A stretch of 64,000 bases of DNA from Klebsiella grimontii. Lineage in GTDB: Bacteria; Pseudomonadota; Gammaproteobacteria; Enterobacterales; Enterobacteriaceae. The notes below the pieces were generated by a model that was not told the origin of the DNA, did no database searches, and saw only the letters and a program-made list of their open reading frames with translations. Location: NCBI RefSeq assembly GCF_900200035.1, contig NZ_FZTC01000022.1, forward strand, positions 186,001 through 250,000, read 5' to 3'. This document shows positions 40,199 through 48,094 of the stretch, piece by piece. Made by a program: the position numbers and the translations under genes. Numbering within the stretch: the stretch's first letter is position 1; each line of letters starts with the position of its first letter.

Positions 40199-40660
40199 TC
40201 AGTGAGTGGCGATTTCGTACGCCATGCCGATATGGTCGATGCCGTCCTCGTCGTAAACTTCGGTCACCGGCACAAAACCGAAGCTGGCGTAGAATTTTTG
40301 CAGATGCGCCTGGGCGCCAAGATAGATGGCCTTTTGCGGCCAGTGTTGACGGCAGCTGGCCAGCGCCTGTTCCATCAGCTGATAACCCAGCTTCTCGCCG
40401 CGCGCCGCCGGGCTGATAATCACCCGGCCAATCACTACCGGTTCAAACTCGTCATCGCTCTTGAGAATGCGCGCGTAGGCCACCAGTTCATCGCCGCGCC
40501 AGCCGAGAAGATGGCGGTTCTCTCCCACCAGATCGTCGCCGTCGATGTCCTGATAGACGCAGGATTGTTCGACAACAAACACCGCACAGCGTAATTTCAG
40601 CACGGCATATAGCTGGGGGACGGTCAGTTCGGCGTGGTGAAGATCCTGCCATGTCATCAT
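40199..40660 (-). CDS. elaA: GNAT acetyltransferase-like protein ElaA
   Basis: 153 aa (E. coli ElaA 153). GNAT fold with acetyl-CoA-binding loop VIISPAARGEKLGYQLMEQAL near residues 78-98 and a C-terminal GFVPVTEVYDEDGIDHIGM typical of the ElaA family. Substrate unknown. Divergent from rnz with a 60-bp shared promoter gap. Confidence 0.94.
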   Translation of the reverse strand: MMTWQDLHHAELTVPQLYAVLKLRCAVFVVEQSCVYQDIDGDDLVGENRHLLGWRGDELVAYARILKSDDEFEPVVIGRVIISPAARGEKLGYQLMEQALASCRQHWPQKAIYLGAQAHLQKFYASFGFVPVTEVYDEDGIDHIGMAYEIATH

Positions 40661-40720
40661 CTGCGGTTCCTTAGTTGGTATACTTTGTTTTTTTGACCCA
40701 TGCCCTGAGGATACTGGACG

Positions 40721-41638
40721 ATGGAATTACTCTTTTTGGGGACATCCGCTGGCGTGCCGACCCGTACGCGTAATATGACGTCGATAGTGCTGAATTTGCA
40801 ACAGCCAACAATGGCGGAGATGTGGCTGTTCGACTGCGGAGAGGGAACTCAGCATCAGTTTCTGCGCACCGCCTGTCACCCCGGCAAACTGAACAAGATT
40901 TTTATCACCCATTTACATGGCGATCACCTTTTCGGCCTCCCCGGCCTGCTGTGCAGCCGCTCGATGCAGGGCAATACTCTGCCGCTGACGCTGTACGGGC
41001 CAAAGGGGCTTAAAGAGTTTGTGGAAACCGCGCTGCGCCTGAGCGGCTCCTGGACCGATTATCCGCTCACTATCGTCGAAGTGGAACCGGGGCTGGTGTT
41101 TGATGAAGCCGGCTTCCGGGTCACCGCCTGGCCGTTAAACCATCCGGTCGAGTGCTATGGCTATCGTATCGAACAGCATGATAAGCCGGGCACCCTCGAT
41201 GCCGCCCGGCTTATCGCCGAAGGCGTGCCTCCCGGCCCGCTGTTCCACCGTTTAAAGCAGGGGCTGACGGTTGAGCTGGATGGTCGGGTGATTGACGGCA
41301 GCCGCTACCTCGGCCCGGCAACGCCGGGTAAGAAGCTGGCGATTTTCGGCGATACCGCCCCCTGCCCGGCGGCGCTGGAACTGGCCCGCGGCGTGGATCT
41401 TATGGTCCATGAGGTGACCCTCGAACAGGCGATGGCGGAAAAAGCGAATAGCCGTGGCCATTCAACCAGCCAGCAAACCGCCGCGCTGGCGCACGACGCC
41501 GACGTCGGTACGCTTATCGCCACGCATTTTAGTTCTCGCTATGACGCTGAAGGCTGCCAGCGCCTGCTGGCAGAGTGCCGAGAGATATTCCCGTCTACCG
41601 TGCTGGCGGAAGATTTCATGGTCTATACCGTAGAATAA
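40721..41638 (+). CDS. rnz: Ribonuclease BN/Z
   Basis: 305 aa (E. coli Rbn/ElaC 305). Metallo-beta-lactamase-fold tRNA 3'-processing nuclease. Zinc motif [13 protein letters not shown] (about 63-75), Asp in AIFGDTAPC (about 212) and ATHFSSRYD (His near 270) are intact. ATG preceded by TGAGGA. It marks the left border of the fimbrial island. In E. coli elaD/yfbK genes follow. Confidence 0.97.
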   Translation: MELLFLGTSAGVPTRTRNMTSIVLNLQQPTMAEMWLFDCGEGTQHQFLRTACHPGKLNKIFITHLHGDHLFGLPGLLCSRSMQGNTLPLTLYGPKGLKEFVETALRLSGSWTDYPLTIVEVEPGLVFDEAGFRVTAWPLNHPVECYGYRIEQHDKPGTLDAARLIAEGVPPGPLFHRLKQGLTVELDGRVIDGSRYLGPATPGKKLAIFGDTAPCPAALELARGVDLMVHEVTLEQAMAEKANSRGHSTSQQTAALAHDADVGTLIATHFSSRYDAEGCQRLLAECREIFPSTVLAEDFMVYTVE

Positions 41639-41686
41639 AAAAGAGGCGTAACGCGGCAGAGACAAAAGCCGCGAATACGCCGCCAG

Positions 41687-42217
41687 CTACTCTTCAACGT
41701 AGCTGTTATAACGCAGGATAGATTTCAAATTCCGATAACCCAGGTAATCCTGGATAGAGTCGTCATCAATGCCTTTTTTTCCCAGTTCATAGCCGCAGGC
41801 ATGGCGCAGCATCCGCGGGTGAATATTTTGCTTCAATTTTGCCAGCTCGCAGCATTCACGAATAATCTGGTAAAAACGCTGACGGGTCATTTTATTACCG
41901 CGAGAGGAGATAAATAATAAATCATTTTGCGCCGGATAACACTCTCTGGCCAGCAACCAGCGCTGCAGTGAGAGAACCTCTTTCGGTTGTAATGGATGAT
42001 ACCCAGAAATACCGTGACGCGCCCGGCGAATATAAACTCGTTTTCCCGGCAGGTCGATATCTCGCAAAGTTAATGCGGTAATTTCGTTAATCCGGCAGCC
42101 GTGCAAAAAGCACATTTGAATCATGCAGCTATTTCTTTCCGGGTGAGCACAATAGTTTGCGGCAAGTACCAGTCGCTCAACATCCTTTACGCTCAGATAT
42201 TCCGTATCTTCCTGCAT
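41687..42217 (-). CDS. FimB/FimE-type tyrosine recombinase, operon-distal copy
   Basis: 176 aa, only the catalytic domain of a tyrosine recombinase, as in FimB/FimE. Visible catalytic residues: Arg42 (HGCRINE), His133 and Arg138 (HPRMLRHACG), Arg162 and nucleophile Tyr170. Compared with FimB two active-site positions differ: the usual LGHRN is LGYRN (Tyr161), and the beta-hairpin LKKG is ARHG, with no Lys at the usual site. It starts 34 bases after the last pilin gene in the same direction with no terminator between, so it is probably the last gene of the fimbrial operon. Likely acts on the switch at 47801-48086, perhaps with a directional bias, or may have lost activity. Confidence 0.85.
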   Translation of the reverse strand: MQEDTEYLSVKDVERLVLAANYCAHPERNSCMIQMCFLHGCRINEITALTLRDIDLPGKRVYIRRARHGISGYHPLQPKEVLSLQRWLLARECYPAQNDLLFISSRGNKMTRQRFYQIIRECCELAKLKQNIHPRMLRHACGYELGKKGIDDDSIQDYLGYRNLKSILRYNSYVEE

Positions 42218-42251
42218 ACGCCATTCCTTTTCATCCAGTTAGCTCATCAGG

Positions 42252-42761
42252 TCATTGATAGGTAAATGTTAACTGCACCACCGATTCAAAGTTACCCGCC
42301 GTCGCTCCGCCCTGAGTTGAATATAAACGGGCAGCCAGCGGAAAAACGCCCTTTTGCGTACTGCTGTTAATCGCAACCGTCATCTTGTCCTGATTTTTAT
42401 AGGTCGTGGAATGGTCGCTATTGGTTATTTGCAGCGCAATACGCTGCGCCGCATCGCTGGCCGCCACATTGGCGAAATGCGTGGCGTCATCGCCGTCCGT
42501 CACGCCGTCAAACTTCACCGTCGCTTTAGTGGTTCCTGCCGGGCAGTTTTCGACATTTAAGGTAAAGGTTTTCCACTCCGAAGCGGAGCCGGCCGCCTGA
42601 AAATTTGTTTTCACCAGCGTACCGAAATTCACCTCTTGATATTTTGTATCAGTGCTCACATCGCAGGGATAATAATAAATCGTGCCTTTTATATTTAAGG
42701 GTATTCCGCCCCAGGATGAAAAAACAGGCAGCAACAATGCCAACCATAGCGCCTTTTTCAT
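42252..42761 (-). CDS. Minor fimbrial subunit
   Basis: 169 aa. Signal peptide MKKALWLALLLPVFSSWG, then a FimA-family pilin domain with the Cys pair in YYPCDVS (about 33) and VENCPAGTTKATVKFDG (about 74). The C-terminus ends with the alternating donor-strand motif VVQLTFTYQ. Follows the adhesin gene by 12 bases. Its relatively short sequence and place after the adhesin suggest an adaptor, tip or terminator subunit, but I cannot tell which. Confidence 0.85.
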   Translation of the reverse strand: MKKALWLALLLPVFSSWGGIPLNIKGTIYYYPCDVSTDTKYQEVNFGTLVKTNFQAAGSASEWKTFTLNVENCPAGTTKATVKFDGVTDGDDATHFANVAASDAAQRIALQITNSDHSTTYKNQDKMTVAINSSTQKGVFPLAARLYSTQGGATAGNFESVVQLTFTYQ

Positions 42762-42773
42762 TATTGACTCCTG

Positions 42774-43817
42774 CTATTCAATTTCAGCCTGAATGGTTGC
42801 CGTGGCGGTAAACCCACCGCCAGCGGGTAAATTACCGGTGGTATTTATCGGATAGACTTTCATAGTGGTATCCCCGGTCTGGGTCGAATAGTTCAGATCG
42901 ACCGGCAGCAGCCCTGAAATCACTGGAATTTTGGTTCCGGTAATACTTTCAATCCGCACCGCAATATCGCTATTGGTCGTCACCAGCGCAGTGTTGTCAT
43001 GGGAGTCAGCCGTGCCCTGGAATGAGAGAGCAATTTTAACCCCTGCCGAAATATTGGTGCAGGCCACGGTCATATTTACCTCGTAAGGAGTGAAGCCCGT
43101 CGGCATCTGGTTGGCCGTTTTGAAGTTATTGCCAGCAATATCGCCAAAATCAATGTTAATTGGCTGACCGGTATTTATTTCGCAGGACTGCGGTACCGTA
43201 ACCGAGCCGCTCATTGAGATCTGCGTTAATGGATTTGCACCGTAGCTTCCAGAGATTCTTGTTCCATAGACATTAAGGATAACCGTCGGAGGGATAGTCA
43301 CCTGACCAACAAATGGTCGAGTAAAATAGAGCGAAACGTATCCCACTGAACCACTCTGAAAAGTTGAACCGCCCGCATTGCAAGCAAAGCCCTGGTTATT
43401 GTTATTGCTTTTATTGTCGATAGGTGTTGGGAAATAGTCATTCACGCCCCCGGCAATATATAGCTCGCTGGCAATTTCCAGATATTTATTAAGCTGATAA
43501 TAATTTACCCCGCCTCGACTTTGCGTCGCAGCCATCCCAGGTACCGTGGCTTTAAAATATGTAGGCCCAGTGATATAGCTGCCACAATCACATTTTGCAT
43601 TATAATTTCCCCCGGTATTCCAACGGTACAGGCGAGGAAACGTCATCCCAGCCTGGTTTTGCGAGGGATTAGTAAAGGTTTCAATAAATGAGAATGTATT
43701 GCGAAATGGAGCGTGACCAGCCGAAGTCGTCTCACACCACCCGGTTGCCGCCATCGCCTGCGGCGATAGCGCCAGCGCCGACAGGCCTGCTAATATTGCC
43801 CATAAAAATCGTTTCAT
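42774..43817 (-). CDS. Two-domain fimbrial tip adhesin
   Basis: 347 aa, about twice pilin length, as expected for a FimH-like adhesin. Signal peptide MKRFLWAILAGLSALALSPQAMA. The N-terminal domain (~25-195) has Cys in GWCETT and CDCGS, many Asn/Gly/Tyr residues and no family I can name. The C-terminal pilin domain (~200-347) has PQSCEINTGQPINIDFGDI and VACTNISAG and ends GGGFTATATIQAEIE, the donor-strand pattern. Receptor unknown. Follows the usher by 19 bases. Confidence 0.85.
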   Translation of the reverse strand: MKRFLWAILAGLSALALSPQAMAATGWCETTSAGHAPFRNTFSFIETFTNPSQNQAGMTFPRLYRWNTGGNYNAKCDCGSYITGPTYFKATVPGMAATQSRGGVNYYQLNKYLEIASELYIAGGVNDYFPTPIDNKSNNNNQGFACNAGGSTFQSGSVGYVSLYFTRPFVGQVTIPPTVILNVYGTRISGSYGANPLTQISMSGSVTVPQSCEINTGQPINIDFGDIAGNNFKTANQMPTGFTPYEVNMTVACTNISAGVKIALSFQGTADSHDNTALVTTNSDIAVRIESITGTKIPVISGLLPVDLNYSTQTGDTTMKVYPINTTGNLPAGGGFTATATIQAEIE

Positions 43818-43836
43818 TATTTCTGCATCCTTTCGA

Positions 43837-46386
43837 TTAGCGGCATAGCCCCGGGGCTACAATAATGCCGGTGAGCGTTTTACCTGACGGCAGCGCGTAC
43901 TGAATCCGGCAGCGCTCCTGTGCGGCCGCTCCCCATTTCACGTTAAGCGCTCCATTAGACTCCAGCCCGGTCAGATAAACTTGTCCGCCCTCGCCAACGA
44001 TAAATGCCTGCTCTGACGCCGCGGCTCCGGGTACGCTGACCATCGCGCCGAAAGGTACCGGCTGACCATTCGCCCGACGAACCGTCATCAGAACCCGGCT
44101 ACCGACGCTAGTGGAGTAGTTTGCGCGAACCACCGCCCCGCGGGTTGGCACCACCGTTTGAGTGGTTAGCTCGAGATCGACATCGTCCGGCATCGTGCTG
44201 GTGTCAAGGGTCAAGATATTCTTGCGATACGGCGAGGCGTAAGGCACCACGGCGTAGCCCCGCCAGTCGGTTCTGACGCCGGTCTGGTTATTGATCCCAA
44301 CCCCGGAAGCGCCGGGCGCTTTAACTAAAGCGAGGGTTTCGCCAAAAGGCTGCCCCAGCGTCAGGCCATTTTCATGCGCCAGGACTCCACCGCGCAGGGC
44401 GTAGTTCAGGCGATGGCTGTATTTATCATGGCTGTAGCCGCCGGTAAGCTCGCCATAGGTCGCGCGCCAGTCGGCATTAATGCTGCCGCTCTCCCCTCGT
44501 CCCTGGCTGGTGTATCCTTCCTGTACGCTCCAGCTCAGGTTATCACGCTCAAGCAAAGTGCCGGAAAGGCCCAGGTTGTTGCTGGTGGAGCCATTCTTAC
44601 TGCTGTTCAGGGAGTAGCTGGCATAAACTGGTTTCGGCAGCCATTCCCCCAGCGGCACGCTGATGCTCAGAGCGAAAAGGTGGTCTTCATCATTGCGCGT
44701 TCCGGTATTCTGGTCGGTGGTATTACGGTTATAGCTGTAGTTCATGCTGTAGCTGACGCCGCGCCAGCTATTGTTGTATCCCACGCCGACGGACTCCATC
44801 GTGCGCCCGGTGTTCCAGTAATCTTCGCGGATATAGTTTAGCGAGAGAGACCCCATTTCTTCGCCAAGGCTCTGGCTGAGCGTCACTTCCCCGCGATTGC
44901 GCCGCCGTTCGATTGAAGGGGTATAATTATCGTCCCGATAGGTATCCAGCACCTCCTGCATATCCCAGTAGCCGCTGGTAGCATAGCGATATCCCGCCAG
45001 GGAAATGTTAGTCCCCAAGCCTGGAAGATCTTTGCTATAACGAATACGCACCGACTGCCCGCTCTCTTTGTCTTGATCCTGTCGGTTCGACCAGGCCTGG
45101 GTGACATCGGTCGATACGGCGCCAAGATCGCCAAGGTTTTTCCCCACCCCCAGCGCCAGGGACTGATATTTGCTGCTAAACTGACCGCCGCCGTACAGGG
45201 TTATCCCCAACGGTAGACCGTAAATAGCCGTCCCCTGAGTAAGGGGCGTTTCATCAATGCTATTGTCGTAGGCCCGGTATACGCCGGAGGTCACGCTATA
45301 TTTGAGGCGGCCCTCGCGCTGCAGGACAGGCAGTGAAGCATAAGGCACGATCAGGTTTTGCTCGCTGCCATCGGATTCTTTAATAGTGACCGATAAATCG
45401 CCCGAGCCACCGGTCGGATACATATCGGTGATTTCGAACGCGCCGGGGGAGACATAGGTCTGGTAAATCTCATAGCCGTTCTGACGAATAATGACCTGGG
45501 CATTGGTACGCGCAATCCCGCGTACCACCGGCGCATAGCCGCGCAGGCTTTCCGGCAGCATATCGTCATCGGAAGCCAGCATCGCCCCGCGAAAAGGAAT
45601 GCCTTCGAAAATGTCGGCGTCGGTGCTGCTATCGCCCAACGTCATCACCCCTTGCAGGGCATTAATATTACGCTGGGCATAGGTATAAACCGTATCCCAG
45701 CTGTTACTGGACTCGCCTTCGCTGCTGTTACGTGACCAGGTAGTGTAGTTGCGCAAACGCCACGGACCCATGTTGATACCGGGACGCAGGTTAACGTATT
45801 GGTTGTCACTATCCGGCATGTCATTCTTGCGCGACCAGTTATTCGCCCCGCTTACGGAGTAGTTCAGCAGAAGGGCCGCTATGCCGTCATCCCACTGCTT
45901 CGGGTCGACCCAGCCCCGCGCCGCGCTGGTAACCGCCGCCTGAGGGAAACTTAATAACAGGCGTTGCTGACTAAAACGAAAGTCAGCCGTTGCCTGTGGT
46001 ATAACGCCCAAGTCCGCGCAGTCCGCCGATTTACGGCCTAATTCAGGGAATTGCTTAACGCGCACGCCCCATTCGGCAAGCTCTTCAACGTTCAGACACG
46101 GCTGCAGGGCCGTTTCCCCCGGGATCCGGCTTTGCTGAAAAGTGACATCCCGGGTTTCCATAAAGATATTGTTGAGGTAAATATCGACCCGATAGGTTCC
46201 CGGCTGCTGCCCTCCAGCGTGTTCGTAAGCCGATAAATCCCTGACCCCCGTCTGCGGGCCATCCATTTCCAATAACGCCGGGTTAAACACATCCCGCGCC
46301 AGCGCAGTATCACACCACGGTATCAAGGCAACGGCCAGAGCTCCGGCTATCCGGTTAAGCCGCCATTTGTTATGATTATTGTTCAT
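43837..46386 (-). CDS. Fimbrial outer-membrane usher
   Basis: 849 aa FimD/PapC-family usher. Signal peptide near residues 1-30. N-terminal chaperone-binding domain starting FNPALLEMD, with GTYRVDIYLNN. A 24-strand barrel with the family signatures FRGAMLASDDDMLPESLRGYAPVVRGIA, QTYVSPGAFEITD and YPTGGSGDL. C-terminal plug and CTD end with a Cys pair CRIQYALPSG...GLCR. Translocates and polymerises the subunits encoded around it. Confidence 0.95.
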   Translation of the reverse strand: MNNNHNKWRLNRIAGALAVALIPWCDTALARDVFNPALLEMDGPQTGVRDLSAYEHAGGQQPGTYRVDIYLNNIFMETRDVTFQQSRIPGETALQPCLNVEELAEWGVRVKQFPELGRKSADCADLGVIPQATADFRFSQQRLLLSFPQAAVTSAARGWVDPKQWDDGIAALLLNYSVSGANNWSRKNDMPDSDNQYVNLRPGINMGPWRLRNYTTWSRNSSEGESSNSWDTVYTYAQRNINALQGVMTLGDSSTDADIFEGIPFRGAMLASDDDMLPESLRGYAPVVRGIARTNAQVIIRQNGYEIYQTYVSPGAFEITDMYPTGGSGDLSVTIKESDGSEQNLIVPYASLPVLQREGRLKYSVTSGVYRAYDNSIDETPLTQGTAIYGLPLGITLYGGGQFSSKYQSLALGVGKNLGDLGAVSTDVTQAWSNRQDQDKESGQSVRIRYSKDLPGLGTNISLAGYRYATSGYWDMQEVLDTYRDDNYTPSIERRRNRGEVTLSQSLGEEMGSLSLNYIREDYWNTGRTMESVGVGYNNSWRGVSYSMNYSYNRNTTDQNTGTRNDEDHLFALSISVPLGEWLPKPVYASYSLNSSKNGSTSNNLGLSGTLLERDNLSWSVQEGYTSQGRGESGSINADWRATYGELTGGYSHDKYSHRLNYALRGGVLAHENGLTLGQPFGETLALVKAPGASGVGINNQTGVRTDWRGYAVVPYASPYRKNILTLDTSTMPDDVDLELTTQTVVPTRGAVVRANYSTSVGSRVLMTVRRANGQPVPFGAMVSVPGAAASEQAFIVGEGGQVYLTGLESNGALNVKWGAAAQERCRIQYALPSGKTLTGIIVAPGLCR

Positions 46387-46416
46387 TGTCTCTGGAACTC
46401 CCTGGCCTGATAGCCT

Positions 46417-47079
46417 TTACAAATTAGCGCTGTGCTGCGCGCCAATACCGCCGTAATCATTAATCAGTTTCCACTGCAAAGAGCCTGTACTGCCGCGCGG
46501 CAAATCAAAACGCGCCGTCGCGCCAGGCGCCACCCAGTTGGCTTCTTTGACTTCCGCGCCACCGATTTTCACCTCGGCGAAATTCATATAAAACGCGGTG
46601 GGATTAGTGACCTGTAGCGTATTGCCGCTGCGCGTCCAGCGAAGCTGATCCGTCACTGTTTCCGGCGTTCCCTCGACGGATTTCGGCCGATAAATTAATT
46701 TGATACGGGTTTTAATAGCGATCTGTAATGTGTTGGCGCCAGCTTTGGCCTGTGAGGATGGAATCGCTTTGATATTCATCCAGAACATACTTTCTTTGTT
46801 TTCGGGCAATCCGCCGCTATAAATCACCCGCAGGCGGGTCTGCTGCTCACCGTCCAGGCGAAATAACGGCGGCGTTAACAGAAAGGGCGCGGCCCCTTTA
46901 TCATTCTCCACCCAGCTCTGAATAAGATAGGGTGTAGCATCATTGTTGGTTACGCTCAGCGTGGCCTCTTTTTTACCGCCCGGATAAATCAGGCGAGTAC
47001 CGCCGGTCACGACGCCCGCATGTGCCGTAGCGCCCACCAACAGCCATCCAGCCATCAACACTTTCAGGTATCGTTTCAT
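46417..47079 (-). CDS. Periplasmic fimbrial chaperone
   Basis: 220 aa FimC/PapD-family chaperone. Signal peptide MKRYLKVLMAGWLLVGATAHA. Two Ig-like domains. The subunit-anchoring Arg is in GTRLIYPGGKKE and the partner Lys in KTRIKLIYRP. The G1-strand alternating motif is around NTLQIAIKTRIKL, and the family signature is FWMNIKAIP. Short F1-G1 type. Separated from the major pilin by a terminator-like hairpin, 30 bases before the usher. Confidence 0.94.
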   Translation of the reverse strand: MKRYLKVLMAGWLLVGATAHAGVVTGGTRLIYPGGKKEATLSVTNNDATPYLIQSWVENDKGAAPFLLTPPLFRLDGEQQTRLRVIYSGGLPENKESMFWMNIKAIPSSQAKAGANTLQIAIKTRIKLIYRPKSVEGTPETVTDQLRWTRSGNTLQVTNPTAFYMNFAEVKIGGAEVKEANWVAPGATARFDLPRGSTGSLQWKLINDYGGIGAQHSANL

Positions 47080-47097
47080 CTCCAGCTCCCTGGAAAA

Positions 47098-47117
47098 GCG
47101 AGCCGATTTCGGCTCGC
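47098..47117 (-). terminator. Attenuator-like hairpin between major pilin and chaperone
   Basis: GCGAGCCGA-TT-TCGGCTCGC, a perfect 9-bp stem with a 2-base loop, is followed on the minus strand by TTTTCC. It lies between the major pilin stop (47142) and the chaperone start (47079). A leaky terminator or mRNA-stabilising stem here would give excess pilin over assembly proteins. Confidence 0.6.
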
Positions 47118-47141
47118 TAGCACGGTCTAATAGACGGAGGA

Positions 47142-47669
47142 TCAGTTGTAGCTGATAGTGAAGTTAGCGCTACCGTTAGCTTTACCAGCAACAACAGTTG
47201 TGTCGGTCTGGATATAACGAACGCGGAACGGCAGATCGATATCACCGGTAGATGGGATGGTCAGGCTGGTAGAACGGGTGAACAGCGGCAGGGTACTGTT
47301 AGTGCTGCCATCAACCAGCTGCAGAGCCACGCCTGTAGCGACATTAGGTTCTGCGGTCAGCTGCAGTTTGCTATTGTCGCCGCCGACATTAGTGCCGGAG
47401 AACAGTACCGATGCTTTAGTAACCGTAGTCGGGCAGTTTTTCAGTTGGATATCAAAACCTTGCTCAGCCGCAGTAGAACCGGTACCGGTAAACGCCGTCT
47501 TGGCGATCTGTCCCATTTGGACTTCCAGCGGGTTAGACAGGTCGTTGACCACGTCGCAACCAGCATCAATGATGTCGCCAATAAACTTCACCTGACCGTC
47601 ATCTGCCAGCGCAGCACCAGAGATCGTCGCGCAGGCGGCAACAACAGCAGCAAGTAATGTTTTTTTCAT
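47142..47669 (-). CDS. Major fimbrial subunit (pilin)
   Basis: 175 aa FimA-type pilin. Signal peptide MKKTLLAAVVAACATISGAALA. Disulfide Cys pair in DAGCDVVNDLSN (about 39) and LKNCPTTVTKASVLF (about 78). C-terminal donor-strand end GSANFTISYN. First gene of the fimbrial operon, with AAGGACAAATC before ATG. About 130 bp upstream lies the left arm of the invertible element, whose promoter would drive this gene only after inversion. Confidence 0.93.
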   Translation of the reverse strand: MKKTLLAAVVAACATISGAALADDGQVKFIGDIIDAGCDVVNDLSNPLEVQMGQIAKTAFTGTGSTAAEQGFDIQLKNCPTTVTKASVLFSGTNVGGDNSKLQLTAEPNVATGVALQLVDGSTNSTLPLFTRSTSLTIPSTGDIDLPFRVRYIQTDTTVVAGKANGSANFTISYN

Positions 47670-47794
47670 GATTTGTCCTTTTCAATGCAGTCAATGCATT
47701 AACTTAAAAGCGCAATACCGTGCGCATCCTTTTATTTACGTTTGATATTAATAACACAACAAAACATTGACCCATGAAATGGATATAATATTCT

Positions 47795-47827
47795 GAAGTG
47801 GTCATTTTGTATCAATTTGACCACTTC
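47795..47827. repeat. Palindrome enclosing the left switch arm
   Basis: GAAGTGGTCA (47795-47804) and its complement TGACCACTTC (47818-47827) enclose 13 bases. One further pair extends the arms to 11 bp (47794 and 47828). The left inverted-repeat arm of the switch lies inside this palindrome. A perfect 14-bp palindrome, TTCAATTAATTGAA, follows at 47825-47838. Confidence 0.8.
47801..47821 (+). repeat. Left inverted-repeat arm of invertible element
   Basis: GTCATTTTGTATCAA followed by TT and TGAC. The first 15 bases are repeated exactly, in reverse orientation, at 48072-48086, and the arms match at 19 of 21 positions. The arm has the GTCA-N13-TGAC form expected of paired half-sites for a tyrosine recombinase. 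Confidence 0.85.
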
Positions 47828-48032
47828 AATTAATTGAAATATATATTGCCAGGGAGGGCATTTTTTATTTCGTATTTACCAGGAAAAAGCCTAATAAACA
47901 CGATAAAAAACTAAAGAGTGGGAAGAGGTACAAACCATACGTGAAGCTAATTAAAAAAACCGAAAAATAAATGACGTCTATATTTAATGTAACCACATGA
48001 AAATAATAACAAAAAACATTGTTAATCATAAA

Positions 48033-48061
48033 TTGACATTGTTACCACCTGTGGATAGCAT
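48033..48061 (+). promoter_or_regulatory. Promoter inside the invertible element, OFF orientation
   Basis: TTGACA (48033-48038, perfect -35), a 17-bp spacer and TAGCAT (48056-48061, 4/6 to the -10 consensus). It reads rightward, with a start expected near 48068, antisense to the recombinase gene at 48095-48646. After inversion it would occupy about 47826-47854 on the minus strand and transcribe the pilin gene with a leader of about 150 nt. Confidence 0.7.
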
Positions 48062-48065
48062 AGGA

Positions 48066-48086
48066 GTCAGTTTGATACAAAATGAC
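48066..48086 (-). repeat. Right inverted-repeat arm of invertible element
   Basis: Read on the minus strand it is GTCATTTTGTATCAA, then AC, then TGAC, differing from the left arm at two adjacent bases only. Ends 8 bases before the recombinase stop codon. Confidence 0.85.
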
Positions 48087-48094
48087 TATTTCAT

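Larger units (their letters stand above)
47801..48086. other. Invertible promoter element (fimS-like phase switch)
   Basis: A 286-bp AT-rich segment bounded by 21-bp inverted repeats, between the major pilin gene and a FimB-type recombinase gene whose stop codon is 8 bases from the right arm. It contains one strong promoter candidate (48033-48061), which points away from the pilin gene as sequenced. By analogy with the E. coli fim switch (9-bp repeats, about 314 bp), recombination between the arms should turn the fimbrial operon on and off. As given, the state is OFF. Together with 47670-47800 (pilin leader) this accounts for the 425-bp gene-free stretch. Confidence 0.82.

Noticed and set aside
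41639-42260. Search for a further switch arm near the distal recombinase
   Set aside because: GTCATTGATAG near 42250 shares only GTCATT with the switch arm, so a second invertible segment spanning the operon is not supported.
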